Below, piece by piece: positions 11,240 through 22,721 of a stretch of DNA of 64,000 nt. The notes below the pieces were generated by a model that was not told the origin of the DNA, made no database searches, and was given only the letters and a program-made list of their open reading frames with translations. The first letter of the stretch is position 1; every line of letters starts with the position of its first letter. The stretch is from Phymorhynchus buccinoides. Taxonomy: Eukaryota > Mollusca > Gastropoda > Neogastropoda > Raphitomidae. Location of the stretch: assembly GCA_017654935.2 (NCBI GenBank), contig CM065691.1, positions 22,881,786 through 22,945,785 on the forward strand. Reading direction: 5' to 3'. The position numbers were made by a program, and so were the translations under genes.

Positions 11240-12350
11240 TTTCCCATCTTATTAACAACATCACCATATCATACAACTGATTCTGATTAAGACTGGATTT
11301 GTTCACTTTAAAAACTAATTACCAATGGTCAGGTCTTAGGACCAAATTATACATAAAACAAACAAGATTTTAATAGTAACTTTTAAAACAAAACTAATTT
11401 TGGTATTCAGAAACTGACTTTTTACAAAATTTTAACCTATCTTAACATATGAAAACTACTAGAGCATCTCTAGACTATGCATAGTACGTCCTAAGGGACA
11501 AGATTTAACAGGTTAAAAATATAAATTTTTCACTAAATAGCCTGTATGTAAAAGATGTGTACATAATAATAATGTACATATAAATTTTTGGGGCCACTTG
11601 TCTTTTGTAACCAATTGGTTATTGATGGATTCAGATTAAAAACTGAACTTATCTATTTGAAATACTGACTATTAGTGGTCAGGTTCCATAACCTATTTAT
11701 AACAAAAACAAACATAATTTTAATAATAACTTTTTAATAAAATGATTTTATCACTTATAAACATCTTCTTATAATAAATTTACATATTTTCACATGTAAA
11801 AACTACATTACGTCCTGTCCTAAGGGACAAGATTAAACAGGTTAAACACTTAAAACACAAATCTAAAATCTAATCACAACTTAGCTAATCTTAACAAGCC
11901 TTCTTATATTTAACAGGCTAAATGTTAGGACTTGTACTAAACAGTTTGTATATAAAAGTTGTGCACATAATAATAATGTACATATCATCTTTTTAACCAC
12001 CAAATCTTTTTTGTGACCATTTGGTCACTGATCAATTTGGATTGAGGCTGGGTTCACCCACCTGGAAGACCGACTGTCAATAGTCTGGTCTCAAAACTCT
12101 AATAAAACTTAAACAAAATTAATTTTAAAAGTAACTTTTAAGCATAACGAATTTTATCACTTACAAACTAAATTCTCAATGGGTTTTGGGGTGTTTGAAA
12201 ACTATTGGGGATATGCACCTTATGGAAGATCCCTACGTTGTGTCATGTCCTAAGGGACAAGTGTAAATACAACCTAACTTATTCAAAAAACTAAATTGTA
12301 TGTAAATGTTGTGTACATAATAATAATGTACATATTATTTTAATAATACC
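11240..12350. repeat. Three diverged tandem units of about 330-430 bp
   Basis: Two anchors recur in the same order in each unit: CCTAAGGGACAAG (about 11,490, 11,817, 12,248) and the palindromic GTACATAATAATAATGTAC (about 11,559, 11,967, 12,313). TGGTCAGGT-like and AAACAAAC blocks lie between. The region is AT-rich and non-coding. It directly follows the ORF1 element and may be an extended tail or an old satellite fragment. Confidence 0.7.
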
Positions 12351-12827
12351 TTTTGGTTTTTTAACTTTATATACAGCTTGTATGTAGACATGCCTCTCAA
12401 GAATTTTAATAATAAAGCTCTTTTTTGAGCACAAACACGGATTTTTACAAAAAAAAGCTCAGTTGAGCGTAAAGCATGAATTTTAACTGTAGCCCTGGGT
12501 TTTTTAATCAGACCTCCTCCAATCTGCCAGACTTAAAGCAAACAGCTAAATATCTTTTACAAACAAAATATTTTATCACAAACATAAATTTTATACTCTA
12601 AAAACTTGTGCGCAATTAAAAACTTCTTAAAAATCTTTTCAAAATAATAATAACTTACTTAAATTTCTACAAATTTGTAAACTTTCAAATTATATCTTAT
12701 CATTTAAAAATCCACTTTTTTCCAGGATCTTTATTATTTTAAATGCCTCAAATAGTCTTTTGACTCAGAGGGCGTAAAATGTCTATTTTTCTCTCTCTCT
12801 AATCTGGGTTCCATGTTCAGACAACTG

Positions 12828-12998
12828 ATCGCTTCTCGGCCTTTTGGCTAAGACAGTGATTCAGGAACATAAATTTTTGTTTATATAACCTTTTGGGGGG
12901 GGTGGTTGGTTTGTTCAGTTTTTTTTTTTGGTTTTTTTCCCGTCGTACATGGCGAAAGCCGATACACGACGTTAAACTGAACTTCCAATCTGGGTTCA
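12828..12998 (+). mobile_element. U2-snRNA-headed short repeat, copy 2
   Basis: Begins ATCGCTTCTCGGCCTTTTGG followed by CTAAGA, identical to the U2 snRNA 5' end over 26 nt. It then shares the CAGTGATTCAGGAACATAAA segment and the 3' body with the copies at 6,861 and 57,766. Poly-G and poly-T expansions lengthen the middle. AATCTGGGTTC flanks it on both sides. Confidence 0.75.
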
Positions 12999-12999
12999 C

Positions 13000-13560
13000 A
13001 CTTTTTTAGCCAATAGTTATTATTTGAGTATTAGGGTTAGTCACTTTTTTCAGTGAAGCTCCACTTTGGCTCACTCATTATCGGCTGCTCGATCTTGGCC
13101 TGCCTTCTTGTAACATAGGCCTATTAGTGACGTAGGCTAATGATGTTATTTTCATAACATGTGTTAGTAGTTAGGGTTCATTTTTATATGTGTGGCTTTC
13201 GCCCTGACTATCGATGCTGTGCATGAACTCTTAACGGTAAACGGCATGAACTTTCGCCTGCGGAACCGATGTTAGGCCGCCTAGCCTACAAACATTGATG
13301 CTGTGTGCACGAACTCTGATGATCGCTGATGTGCCTTCTCATTCATGCTGTTGATGTGAATCTACAGTGACTACTGATGTATTTGCTGCACTGTCTTCGT
13401 AGTCTTTCTTAGTAAATAAACAAAGTCAAACAACTGTCTGGTTTCCTCTATATGTTCCTGGTCTGCGTGGAGTGCTGATCAACACCCTCCAATCCTTATC
13501 CTGATCCTTATCCCTCAACAACTCCTCCTTATACCTATCCCTTAACCCCCTTACCACCCC
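13000..13560. other. No gene supported
   Basis: Mixed-composition sequence with an AATAAA at about 13,416. No coding motif was seen; it could be the 3' end of an unrecognised repeat. Confidence 0.3.
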
Positions 13561-13562
13561 TA

Positions 13563-14210
13563 TTACATATTAATACAGATAGCTGTAGCGGTGACCACGC
13601 CTCGGTTAAACCTCATCGGCTATGGCACCGCCACAAGTTAGTATAATAATAAAAAATAAAATTAAAGATTAATTAATTAATTATTCATTCATTCATTCCA
13701 CATTACAACAAAAGTCATCAATTGAAGCAGAAAAGTGTTGTGAAGAACTCAACCCTCATCACACATGGCTTTTTTCTTATTTCAATTTTCATTTACATAA
13801 TTTAATGATTATGTTGCTTAATTTTCTGTCTAGAGAAAAAGTGAAGGTTCAATCATTGTGTGTGTGCAGTGAAACACTGAAAGTATAAAATAAAAAAAGC
13901 TGCAGGGGAGATAAGTGGGAAATGTGCCTAGTGTGTGTTGGCTGTTGCATACGTGTGTGTGTGAGACTGAGAGTGTGTACGTGTGTGTGTGAGTATGTGT
14001 GTGTGTGTGTGTTCGTTCGTTCTTTAATTTAACGTCTATCCACCTTACAGTGATCTTAGACAACAACAACAAAAGTGTATGTATGATTATGTGCAAATGT
14101 CCGTTTAAGGGGGTTGTGGGTGTGCGTGTAGGAAGATACGAAGGATTGTTAATCTATGCATGTGTGTGTGTGTGTGCGTGTGCGTGTGCGTGAGAGTGTG
14201 CATCTACATA
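13563..14210 (+). repeat. Dispersed repeat (family A 3' part plus extension), inverted copy at 32.4-33.06 kb
   Basis: From TAATACAGATAGCTGTAGCG through an ATTC microsatellite, CAACAAAAGTCATCAATTGA and a GT-rich tract to GTAGGAAGATACGAAGGATT, this matches 33,060-32,395 read on the minus strand. Open frames here are microsatellite artefacts. Confidence 0.75.
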
Positions 14211-14561
14211 TTTGCCGATAAATCGATGTATAAATCTATGCACTTAGTTTCGTAAAATTCACAAACGATTCTGATTGGCTACGCTAGGACTACTTCCGGC
14301 TAGGACTACTTATGTCATAGAGGTAAAAATACACCGCCACAACAGCTCTGCTAGTGCTATACTTCAACTTGTTCCTGTACTTGCACTTTTGTAGAACACA
14401 CAGACTGAGTTTGAAAGCAATATTTGATGGCGTCTACTTTGAGAAGTAAGTGAGTAGCCTAGCTGAAGGAGGGTGTTTAAAAGAAAGAAGCCCATCCCAC
14501 TATTCGGTACGAGTAGGCCGTGTGTGCCGGTGGAATGGATCATGGACGACACAAAATCACC

Positions 14562-15396
14562 GGTCCGTCGAAACACCCAAAAAAACCGGTTTTGGGGGTC
14601 TGGTTTTGGGGGTCTTTTTACCCTAAAAAACCTCAAGGGGCTTTCGGAAATAACCTTGAAACCTTGGTACCCAAAAATTGAAAAAAAAATTGGTACCCCC
14701 CAAAAACGAGTCGCATAAAACTCAGAAAGTTAGGGATAGGGTTCGGGAATGGCTCCCCCCCTGTCGTAATGCAAAAAAGTAGCATCGTGTAAATACTTCG
14801 CTCGCTACTATGAGACTTAGCATTTGCGACATTGAGCGAATTTTTTTAAATTTCACTTTTTCCGTACTGTCATGAAATATGAACGATTTGAGTACGGAAA
14901 AGTGTTTCAAATACGGAAAAAGTGAAATTTGTCGTTTCCTTAATGTCGCAAATGCTAAGTCTCATGACATAGTAGCGAGCGAAGTATTTACACGATGCTA
15001 CTTTTTTGCATACGACACCCCCACACCTGGCGTGCGCATCTCGACACTTCCGTTGGAAGTGTCGCCATCTTAGTCCTTATTTGTGTGTAACAAGTTTCGA
15101 ATTGGAACAGCCAAATACGCAGCATCGATCTGGCATTTTTCAAAAAAAGTTACTGACTAAGATGGCGGTCTCCCATAATATGGCGCTCCTTGTGGCCGGA
15201 TATGACGACACGTTCCGTGGGTACCAGCCATAGGGATTTGTTAGGGATAGTAAGATGGGAGCAGGAAAAGATAGACAACATAAAAATGTCCTGATTATAA
15301 TGGTTTTGTCAAGTTTCCTTGTTTTTGGGGGTACCAACAGAGGGTTTTTTGGTAAAAAGACCCCCAAAACCGGTTTTTGGGGTGTTTCGACGGACC
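14562..15396. mobile_element. 835-bp TIR transposon inserted in the SINE
   Basis: Ends are inverted copies: GGTCCGTCGAAACACCC...AACCGGTTTTGGGGGTC on the left and the reverse complement on the right. Flanks AAAATCAC and AAATTCAC resemble an imperfect 8-bp target-site duplication, which would fit hAT-type elements (inference). There is no transposase ORF, so it is non-autonomous. It is itself interrupted by the foldback element at 14,762-15,017. Confidence 0.7.
14762..15017. mobile_element. Foldback MITE (TGTCG...CGACA), copy 1
   Basis: About 70-bp inverted termini starting TGTCGTAATGCAAAAAAGTA pair with the right end. The inner part contains a second complementary pair around ACGGAAAAAGTG. 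Five C on each side are consistent with a 5-bp target duplication, though low complexity weakens this. It is related to 30,335-30,558 by the shared CGCTCGCTACTATGAGA and GCGACATTGAGC blocks. Confidence 0.75.
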
Positions 15397-15441
15397 CCAA
15401 ATTCACATAGCATTATTAGCACGCATCCTGTGCGCTATTAA

Positions 15442-15682
15442 CCCTTTCACCGCCAATGTCGCATTTTTGCACCAGAATGGTTTAACACCCTTGTCACCAA
15501 AAGGCATCAAATTATAGTCTGTTATCCGAAGACCCTATCTTCTTAATTTTGGGAGGTAAGGATAGGCCTTACTTTATGCATGTTACTGAGGAATTCCCAA
15601 TATTGCAGATAATTTTTTTTTCTCTTACTTAGCTAAATTTAAGGGTATTTTTTTGGTTGAGAAATGGCTGGCGGCGAAAGGG
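15442..15682. mobile_element. TTAA-flanked MITE with CCCTTTCACCGCCA termini
   Basis: TTAA at 15,438-15,441 and 15,683-15,686 flanks inverted ends CCCTTTCACCGCCA / TGGCGGCGAAAGGG. TTAA duplication with CCC-starting ends is the piggyBac signature. At 241 bp with no ORF it is a non-autonomous derivative. It splits the SINE. Confidence 0.75.
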
Positions 15683-15939
15683 TTAATGGTCTGAATGAAG
15701 ACCGGTGAGCGCGGGGCAGGATAAACATCCCCAACTGCAGGAAGAAGAAGATGATCGATTTGTGAGGTTATATAAATTTCACAGTGGCTGCGGTTACGGG
15801 GTTGTTGCAACAGTGCCGCGACAGTGCCAACACCCCAGATGACCATGACCGGCATGACCGTTACCTCGGTTTTTTTCTCATCTGAAGTACCAGGAAATAG
15901 TATCTTTCCCAGGGATACAACACCATGACCAGGTGCGGT

Positions 15940-16090
15940 ATTCATGTCGAGGTGCTAAGTGACTTAGCATACTAATATCTTAGTAGCTCCTGCTAAAGCC
16001 GAAATTTGCTATTCACGTCGACATTTAGGCCTAGCATGATAATAACTTAGTAGCTAAAATCGCTGCTAAGTTAGAGGCGGGGGGTCCCGC
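15940..16090. repeat. Short palindromic GCTAAGT-rich repeat
   Basis: Several inverted GCTAAGT/ACTTAGC words (GTGCTAAGTGACTTAGCAT, CTGCTAAGTTAG). The same words recur at about 29,920-29,985. Possibly a decayed hairpin MITE. Confidence 0.45.
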
Positions 16091-16099
16091 CTCTAAATA

Positions 16100-17030
16100 C
16101 TTAGCATACTGATAACAATGGCTGCCGTGATTGCAGTTTGTCTCATTCAAGGAGACATTTACGACGAACACGCATTTTTGGTGAGAGACTTCGTCCACTG
16201 TAGGCACTAGATGGTATTGACTCATCCAAAAGATGTTTTCCAAGAATTGACATCTTTCCAATAACTGGTTGGGCACTGGGGCGGCTGGCACATTGTGAAC
16301 CGAGCCAACGCGCTGTGCCCGTCTCTTTTCGTCAGGTGTTTCTTTCTGTGCAAGTGAGTCTTTTCAGTCTGTTTGTGGTGATATGGTAGGCTTTATTTCA
16401 CAGCCCATGTCAGCAGAATCGTGTCCAAAGTCAGTGACGCTTCCCTCAAACAGTTTAGTTACTAGATTTTACTTTTAGGTCAACATACTGCTTGCTGCTT
16501 GCTGAATGGCTTTATTCATCGAAGGGAGCTTTGTTTTGTTTACCGTTGACAATGCCAACCGTTACCCACGTAGCCGTTGTCTACAAAACTTCCTGCCTTG
16601 CCACCTACCGGCAATGACCTTAGACTTCATCAATTCCTGCAATGATGAAAGAAACTAAAACAAATCTTTGCTGTTGTTGTGGTGGTGGTGGTGTTGTTCT
16701 AGATTACCACATATGTTATAGATGAAGGTAAGGGTTCCCTTGATAGATCTAGACGATACCTACATCATATTGTGATCGCGGGATAATGCTGAAATAAAAT
16801 ACATAAAAGATGTAGTCTAGTCTAGATCTAATGTCATGATCATGATGATGCACGCTAACTAGACCTGTGCAAACTTATTGCCCCTATTTCATTCAGTAGA
16901 TCTATGACACACAGGCCCACACGGATCTGAGAATGAAGAATAACAAGTCTAGATCTGTTTGAAAATGTTTTCTATGTTCATATAACTTATGAGGTGAAAC
17001 AGAAAACAAGTTAAACGTGTGTGTGTAAGT
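16100..17030. other. No gene supported
   Basis: An 86-codon minus ORF at 16,031-16,291 has no motif. The rest is AT-rich with a short GGT microsatellite. Confidence 0.35.
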
Positions 17031-17039
17031 TTGCGAGTG

Positions 17040-17375
17040 TGTGGGTTTGAATCCAGCTGGGGTCGCAGTGGTGTGTCCTTGGGAAAGGCACTTTACTCCT
17101 ATTTTCCTCACGCCACCCAGGTGTAAAATGGGTACCTGACGTCAGTTGGGGAAAAAGTCCTTCGGATCAGACTTAAAACCGAGGTCCCGTGTGCGAACGC
17201 ATGCACAAAGATCTTGCGCACACGTTAAAGCCCATTCCACTAATCGGTAGGAGTAGGCCATGTGCCGGTGGGATGGATGACACAAACTCACATAGCATGC
17301 ATCCTGTGCGCCAGTTGCAGTCTAAATGAAGACTTTGGGCGTGGGGCAGCATAAACATCCCCAATAGGAAGAAGA
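17040..17375 (+). mobile_element. tRNA-derived SINE type 1
   Basis: Begins with a box B-like GGTTTGAATCCAGC and continues with CCTTGGGAAAGGCACTTTAC, a central TTCGG...CCGAGGTCCCGTGTGC domain, AAGCCCATTCCACTAATCGG, and a 3' GAA-rich tail. The 5' tRNA part is truncated before box A. Fragments of the same family lie at 14,488, 22,722 and 24,458. Confidence 0.75.
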
Positions 17376-17654
17376 AGAAGCATAGTTTTGCTACCACATA
17401 CCCTAGCCCACCCCTACCCCCATACTGGAGTGATGTCCGGAGGCCCTGGTAATAGTCCATTGACCTATTAATATTGAAAATGTCCTATTGTGTTCTCCCC
17501 TGTCAGGACTAATGTCTGATTATATTTGTAACACAGGCGAACTTTGTCGTATTGATTTCTGGAAAGAGCCAGGACATTGTCATATTGATTTCTCTTGTCT
17601 CAGGACATCTGTGGCAGCGGGCGGGACAGGAACCAGTTGCCTAGCAGATTCAAC

Positions 17655-17900
17655 AGAGGAAGTGGGGCTGGATTGGACACACCCACAGGAAACCAGCATC
17701 ACATGCCAGGCCCTGACGTGGAACCCCCAGGGGAAAAGGACGAGATGTCGGCATCACAACAGCTGGAGGAGGGACACCCTGGCTGAACTGGAGAGACAGG
17801 GAACAAGCTGGAATGGCGTGAAAAGAGCTGCCCAGAACAGGGTGTGATGGCGGGGTGTCGTCAGTGGACTATGCGCCTCTTGGAGCAACAGTCCTAAGTA
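17655..17900 (+). pseudogene. Reverse transcriptase C-terminal relic
   Basis: In shifting frames the segment reads IGHTHRKPAS, ITCQALTWNPQGK, NSWRRDTLAELERQG, NGVKRAAQNRV and, past an in-frame stop, WRGVVSGLCA. This is the characteristic tail of endonuclease/RT-type LINE polyproteins (compare the common WNPQGKRKRGRP..TWRR pattern). Only about 80 codons remain, with at least one frameshift and one stop. Confidence 0.7.
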
Positions 17901-18800
17901 AGTAGGTAGGACATTTTGTCCTATCACTTTTCTATCCTCGGTACATGATCACTTACACTATAAAGTTACATCCATGATACAACTAGTCCCACATACCGCT
18001 AGTCCCACAAAATGTCTCTCTCCCCTTGTGTCCGTCAAACCCATATGAACGCATGCGCGCGCACATACACATACATTTACACTCTCACATACAAGCCCAT
18101 TCAGAATATAATTATGCGTGCATTGCACTCACGCTTAAACAACGGTGTGTGGAACTAGCAGTATGGTAACAAAAGTATGCTTCCATGTGTGTGTGTGTAT
18201 GCTCGCGCGCAAATGTGTTTGTGTATGTGTTAGAGAGAGAGAGAGAGAAAGATCATGTAGCCAATTGTATAAGTTTTCAATTTGTCAGTCTTGCCTATTG
18301 TATTGGGGGGTGTTGTCTGATTAACAAGACCTTTTTTTCCCTCCTACCTCCTCCATCCACCTTTCACCAACAATGCATGATAATGCTGACACATGAACTG
18401 TTAGAAAACGTGCTATATCAAATTAGGCATATAATGTGTCTGAACAAGTAAAGATGCCTCAAAAGCATATATAAAATGAGTTGCTAAAAAGTCAGTTATA
18501 AGAAGCTATATTTTGTGTTTGTATCATCAGTGAGTGTATGTGTGTGCTCGCACATGCATGATTGTGTGTTTGTGGTTTTTAAAGCACTTGCACACATGCA
18601 TATATGTGCAAGCACCCATACATATTTTTGTAAAAATAAGATGAAAAGATAAACATTTGATAATACTTGATTCTATATCAAATATACCCAAAAATAATAT
18701 AGGCCGGGCTGGCCCTATGGTTTACAGGTTGAACTTCAACAGAAACCATATAGAAGTAAAGCCATGTGATTTTGATTTCAATTTTTGTTTTTGTTTTATT
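17900..18800. other. No gene; microsatellites
   Basis: GT/CA-rich runs (18,040-18,240, 18,530-18,620) and a GA run near 18,235. No coding signal was found before the exon-like segment at 18,810. Confidence 0.4.
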
Positions 18801-18809
18801 GTTTTTCAG

Positions 18810-18906
18810 ACTGGCAGTGAAGATTTAATTCCACAAGCGCAGGACGTGCCAGTGCACACTTCTGATGCTGTGCCAGCTGAGTACACGATTACCACATCCA
18901 TGTTTG
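18810..18906 (+). CDS. Putative internal exon
   Basis: A 97-nt open segment is bounded by a strong acceptor (TTTATTGTTTTTCAG) and a donor (GTAATG). It encodes 32 residues starting TGSEDLIPQAQDVPVHTSDA and leaves one base (phase 1). No domain is recognisable; the peptide is acidic and Ser/Thr-rich, like a disordered linker. The phase matches the phase-1 acceptors at 21,760, 34,073 and 45,711, but linkage is inference and a chance splice pair is possible. Confidence 0.35.
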
Positions 18907-19281
18907 GTAATGTTAATAATAATATTTGTAATTATGCTTTTTTTAAATTCTTATTTGGGGTGGGTAGGGTGGGTGGGGAGGGACTAAAACAGCTGTCTGA
19001 TGTCCACCACACCGAATAGAAGACTTTTGCAGTCAGCCATGTGTGTGTGTGTATTACATGTGAGCATGCTTATTTGCTTGTCCCGTGCATATTACATTTT
19101 TGTGTGAAAACAATAAATGTTTGTAGCATGAGTGTATCTATGATACACACACGTATGTGCATGCACGCACATGTAATTTGTAATCATGCAACTAGCACTG
19201 TTTAAAGTATTCCTGTCATGCCATCTGTAGTTATATCAGTAAAATAATGGGACTGTATGATACTTCTCACCTTGGCATAAG

Positions 19282-19545
19282 GCTGTGTCAGACCAATTGA
19301 CATAAGGTAGAACACCAAGACTACATCAAAATGCTATGTTCTAAATAGTTATGCGAGGATTGTCTATAGCCATGACAAACTCCTAGCATAACATCATCGG
19401 TCGGAGTGTGGCTGCCCACATGGCGGGGTAATAAAAAAAACAGTCACACATGCAATGTTCTCGTCCATAGCTGGTTCGTTTTGTACCATAGTGTTCAAGT
19501 GTTTCGGCTGTTGGGATGATCCCTGAAGTCTTTAAAGGCACAGCC
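19282..19545 (+). mobile_element. Dispersed SINE-like family C, copy 1
   Basis: Shares CAATTGACATAAG, GTTATGCGAGGATTGTCT, TAGCATAACATCATC, CGGAGTGTGGCTGCCCACAT, GTTCAAGTG.TTCGGCT and GGGATGATCCCTG with 52,305-52,590. The last part is also shared with 59,870-60,030. The copies end before ACAACAACA-type tails. Confidence 0.7.
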
Positions 19546-19549
19546 GGAC

Positions 19550-21340
19550 TGTAAAAGGAGGGTAGGCTTGACGCGCATTTAGTATTCGAATCGCTGCAGC
19601 CACAGAAGCGGGTTTTCCCTTCTCTTCCCCCTATTGTGTGAGAAAGCAGCCTTTGCACGCCGCGTCAGATGTGTCGGACCAGCGTTATCTGATCCTAGGG
19701 ATCGGTTGATAGGCCTTTAAGTATGACAACAACAGCAACAACATTACATGGGCATAAGGCAGGTGCAGGGGACCTGAACATTACCAAAAAGGGTAGAAAT
19801 GCCTCTTGTAATGAATATCAGTGAAATTTCTGTCTAGTTTCTGTTTGGAATCATGCTTAGTTTAAGTACACTTATACTCTGTGAACAAAAAACAACACAA
19901 TCAAGGTTAATTTGAATTTAGTTTTATTAATTTAAAAACTTGTATGTAGAAGTCATCAGTAATATTTATCATTCATTCATATGATTGGAACAAGAAAAAT
20001 GATATAGTACAACATATGTTAGTGTTAAATGGCAACATTATTTCTGTGCTTGAATATACAGAACACACCTTTTGTTTGTTTGGTTAATTGTTATTTTCCC
20101 TTTTTTCTTGATACAATCAGAATAGAAATCATGAGCAATATCATGAAAAAGGAAGATTGAGACCATATGATGACTGGCAAGAGATTTTTGTGCAGACATC
20201 AGGAGGCAACGAACAACAGGAGAAACTGCACAGATGATGCAGCACTTGGTGAGAGCATAGCGCTTAGCAGTATAGATATGGTACTTATTAATAAATGAAT
20301 AGTAACATTAATCAACAAGTAAGGTGTATCAATAATTGAATTTTGAAATGGATGTCTTTACACTTTAGCTCTAGACCTTTAGCTCTAGTTCAGTAATTGT
20401 TACATATTGTTTCATAAATAGTAACAATTATGAACATTGAAAAGTATTAAAATGTAAAATCAAAGGTTTAAAATGTGCAACAAGATTTGTTTTTTACAGG
20501 TTTGAAATTTAAAAAAAAAAAGGGTTTTCTTTTAAAGATTTGAATGTTCAGGTATCTTGGCATTCATTTCTAACACCACTTTTTATCCTGAATTTCTGTT
20601 AACAAATGTCTTGATTCATTATAATAATAATAATAATGAACATTTATAGCCCCTAATCAAAAAAAAAGCCTTAAGTGCTTACAATAATAATTGGAAGAAA
20701 AAAACACACAAACCAACCCAGCAAGCAATATATAAATAAATAGATGACAAAAATATATTATACACACACGCACGCACTAAACACAGACAGACGCATGCAC
20801 CAAACAGATACACACCACACGCACACACACATATGCACAAACACGCATGCACGCACACAACGCAGTTGGAAGGGGCACAGTACTTTGAAAATAGATATAT
20901 CATATCTTTCTCCCTTCAATGTGCCACTACTAGTGGAAACTGATTTTGCTACGGTTACGGCTACCGATCAAAGACTTGACTTTGATTAGGCCTACCTTTA
21001 TTTTAAACAAATTACCCGATAATTCCAAAGATGCCAGTGTCTAAATGTCTTTGGATGATTATTCTTTTGCACACCATTCATCCATCAATCCAAGTTAAAC
21101 TTGAAGACACAAAAATAGCCCAGAGAGTGGTTGCATTTGAAAACATTCAACACACCTGTCCGTTCATTATTTTTTTTAATTAATGAAATCAATCACATAG
21201 TCTTACAATCACATTCATGCTTAAGTCTAACCTTTAAGCTTTCCAATGACATATAACATTACATATTAATTTTTTTATTTATTTAATAAAGAAAATGTCT
21301 TTGTTTTACTGTCTGGTGGTGTTGACCATAGGCCTTTTCA
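19550..21340. other. No gene; LINE 3' end relic and microsatellites
   Basis: 20,615-20,695 has an (AAT)n run joined to GAACATTTATAGC and AAGTGCTTACAAT, the minus-strand signature of a CR1/L2-like LINE or SINE 3' end. 20,760-20,860 is a CA-rich microsatellite that creates spurious ORFs. The rest is AT-rich with nothing recognised. Confidence 0.45.
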
Positions 21341-21344
21341 TAGT

Positions 21345-21412
21345 ATTTGGGCTGGACCAATCCGGCTAGCGTAGCGCTCACCGGGGTCGAACCCCGACCG
21401 GCACAGCTCCCC
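21345..21412 (-). repeat. tRNA-related SINE fragment
   Basis: On the minus strand it reads AGCTGTGCCGGTCGGGGTTCGACCCC...GCGCTACGCTAGCCGG, with a box B-like GGTTCGACCCC. A close relative is at 49,568-49,640. No complete cloverleaf can be drawn, so it is not a tRNA gene. Confidence 0.55.
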
Positions 21413-21759
21413 CCCCCCTCTCAAATGTTGTTTCAAGTCTCTAATAGTTTGTGTGTGTGCAGAGCTTCAAATTGTCGGCACGCCTGCGTCTTTGACCCAT
21501 TTTTTAAACTTTTTTTTGACATCTTACTATTTTGACTCCAAATCTTACTACATCAATTTTTTGGGGTACCAGTACCCAGGTCTGCACTAGTCATTTTCTT
21601 TGATTTTAGTGTTTTATCAGATTTCATAATTTAAAAATGTTTGATTCCCTTATGGCAGTTATGCTTGGACTTTTCCATGTATGTTCATATTAATTAATAG
21701 AATTTTGTACATTTTATTTTTAATCAATACAATAGTAGATACACATGATTTTTTTTCAG

Positions 21760-21998
21760 ATGCTGACATCACTGATTTCCACACTGCTGGTCAACTTGTC
21801 TTCAGTGATGTCCACACGGCTGGTCAACTTGTCCTGTCTTCAGTGATGTCCACACGCCTGGCAACTTGTCCTGTCTTCAGTGATGTCCACACGGCTGGTC
21901 AACTTGTCCTGTCTTCAGTGATGTCCACATGCCTAGTCAACTTGTGCTGTGCTACTGCATTCACCGCAAGGGAGATGGGGGATTCCATCCTGTCCTGA
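21760..21998 (+). CDS. Exon-like segment containing a 38-bp minisatellite
   Basis: A strong acceptor (GATTTTTTTTCAG) precedes a 239-nt open segment that runs to TGA at 21,996 when entered in phase 1 (first residues DADITDFHTAGQLVFSDV). Most of it is four tandem copies of a 38-bp unit, so each copy is read in a different frame and the peptide is unlikely to be conserved. It begins ATGCTGAC, like the segment at 45,711. It could be an alternative terminal exon or an accident of the tandem repeat. Confidence 0.25.
21802..21950. repeat. 38-bp minisatellite, four copies
   Basis: The unit is TCTTCAGTGATGTCCACACG + GCTGGTCAACTTGTCCTG. Copies differ by a few bases; the second lacks one base. Confidence 0.85.
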
Positions 21999-22214
21999 AA
22001 ACATACAAATCCACCTTGATATTTAGAGTTTTCACACATACAAAACTGTACAGGAGTCATTCAACCTGTTGAAAGACTGTTTGCCTATTTTGTTCATGAA
22101 GCATACTCAAGTTTAATGCATATTTCTAAAGTTCTAGGTATAAAAAAACCTGTTGCAAATCACTTTTGAATTTTGTTAATTGTTAAAGAAAGCGGTTTTC
22201 ACAGAATTCCTTAA

Positions 22215-22345
22215 GGTGGCAGGCCTGGCTGAAATATAACCAAAATATGTGTTCAAAAGTTATTAATTTAAAGGAAAATTTTGTGTTGTCGGGCAAATGA
22301 GAAAAAATAGTTTACCCGAGACCCATATTCAGCTAGGCCTGCCGC
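22215..22345. mobile_element. TTAA-flanked MITE with GGTGGCAGGCCTGGCTGAA-like termini
   Basis: TTAA on both sides (22,211-22,214 and 22,346-22,349) brackets inverted ends GGTGGCAGGCCTGGCTGA / TCAGCTAGGCCTGCCGC. 131 bp, no ORF. Confidence 0.7.
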
Positions 22346-22721
22346 TTAAAAAAATAAACTCAAGGCTACCCTGTTCTCCCTGAAAATGTTAAATCCACAC
22401 ATAGACAAAAAGTGTTTTTGTGACGAGAAGATAAAAACAAAGTATTTTACAATGAAGGATTTTTTTTTTAACAAAGGACTTTTTTCTATTATAAGAGTTC
22501 CAATGAAAACCACCTTTATTTTTTTTTTACATTTTTAAGGAACTAACAAGCATCTGAAAAAAAAATTCTTGTTCTGAACTTTCATCAGTTGAGCATGATT
22601 ATTAAAAACTTTCATGAATAAATTTGTTTGTGGTTTGCAATTGTTTGGTTTTGCCCTATATATTTTTTATAAGGAAGTTGAGTGCGTTATCTTGCTCAGT
22701 ACTGTATTAAAAAAAAGTCCC

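Larger units (their letters stand above)
14488..15745 (+). mobile_element. SINE type 1 fragment split by two independent insertions
   Basis: Three pieces together match the uninterrupted SINE at 17,228-17,375: AAGCCCATCCCACTATTCGG...GACACAAAATCAC (14,488-14,561), AATTCACATAG...CATCCTGTGCGCTA (15,399-15,437) and GGTCTGAATGAAGACC...AAACATCCCCAACTG with a GAA-rich tail (15,687-15,745). The interruptions are the elements at 14,562-15,396 and 15,442-15,682. Confidence 0.8.

Noticed and set aside
16031..16291. 86-codon minus-strand ORF as a transposase fragment
   Set aside because: No catalytic or DNA-binding motif could be identified.
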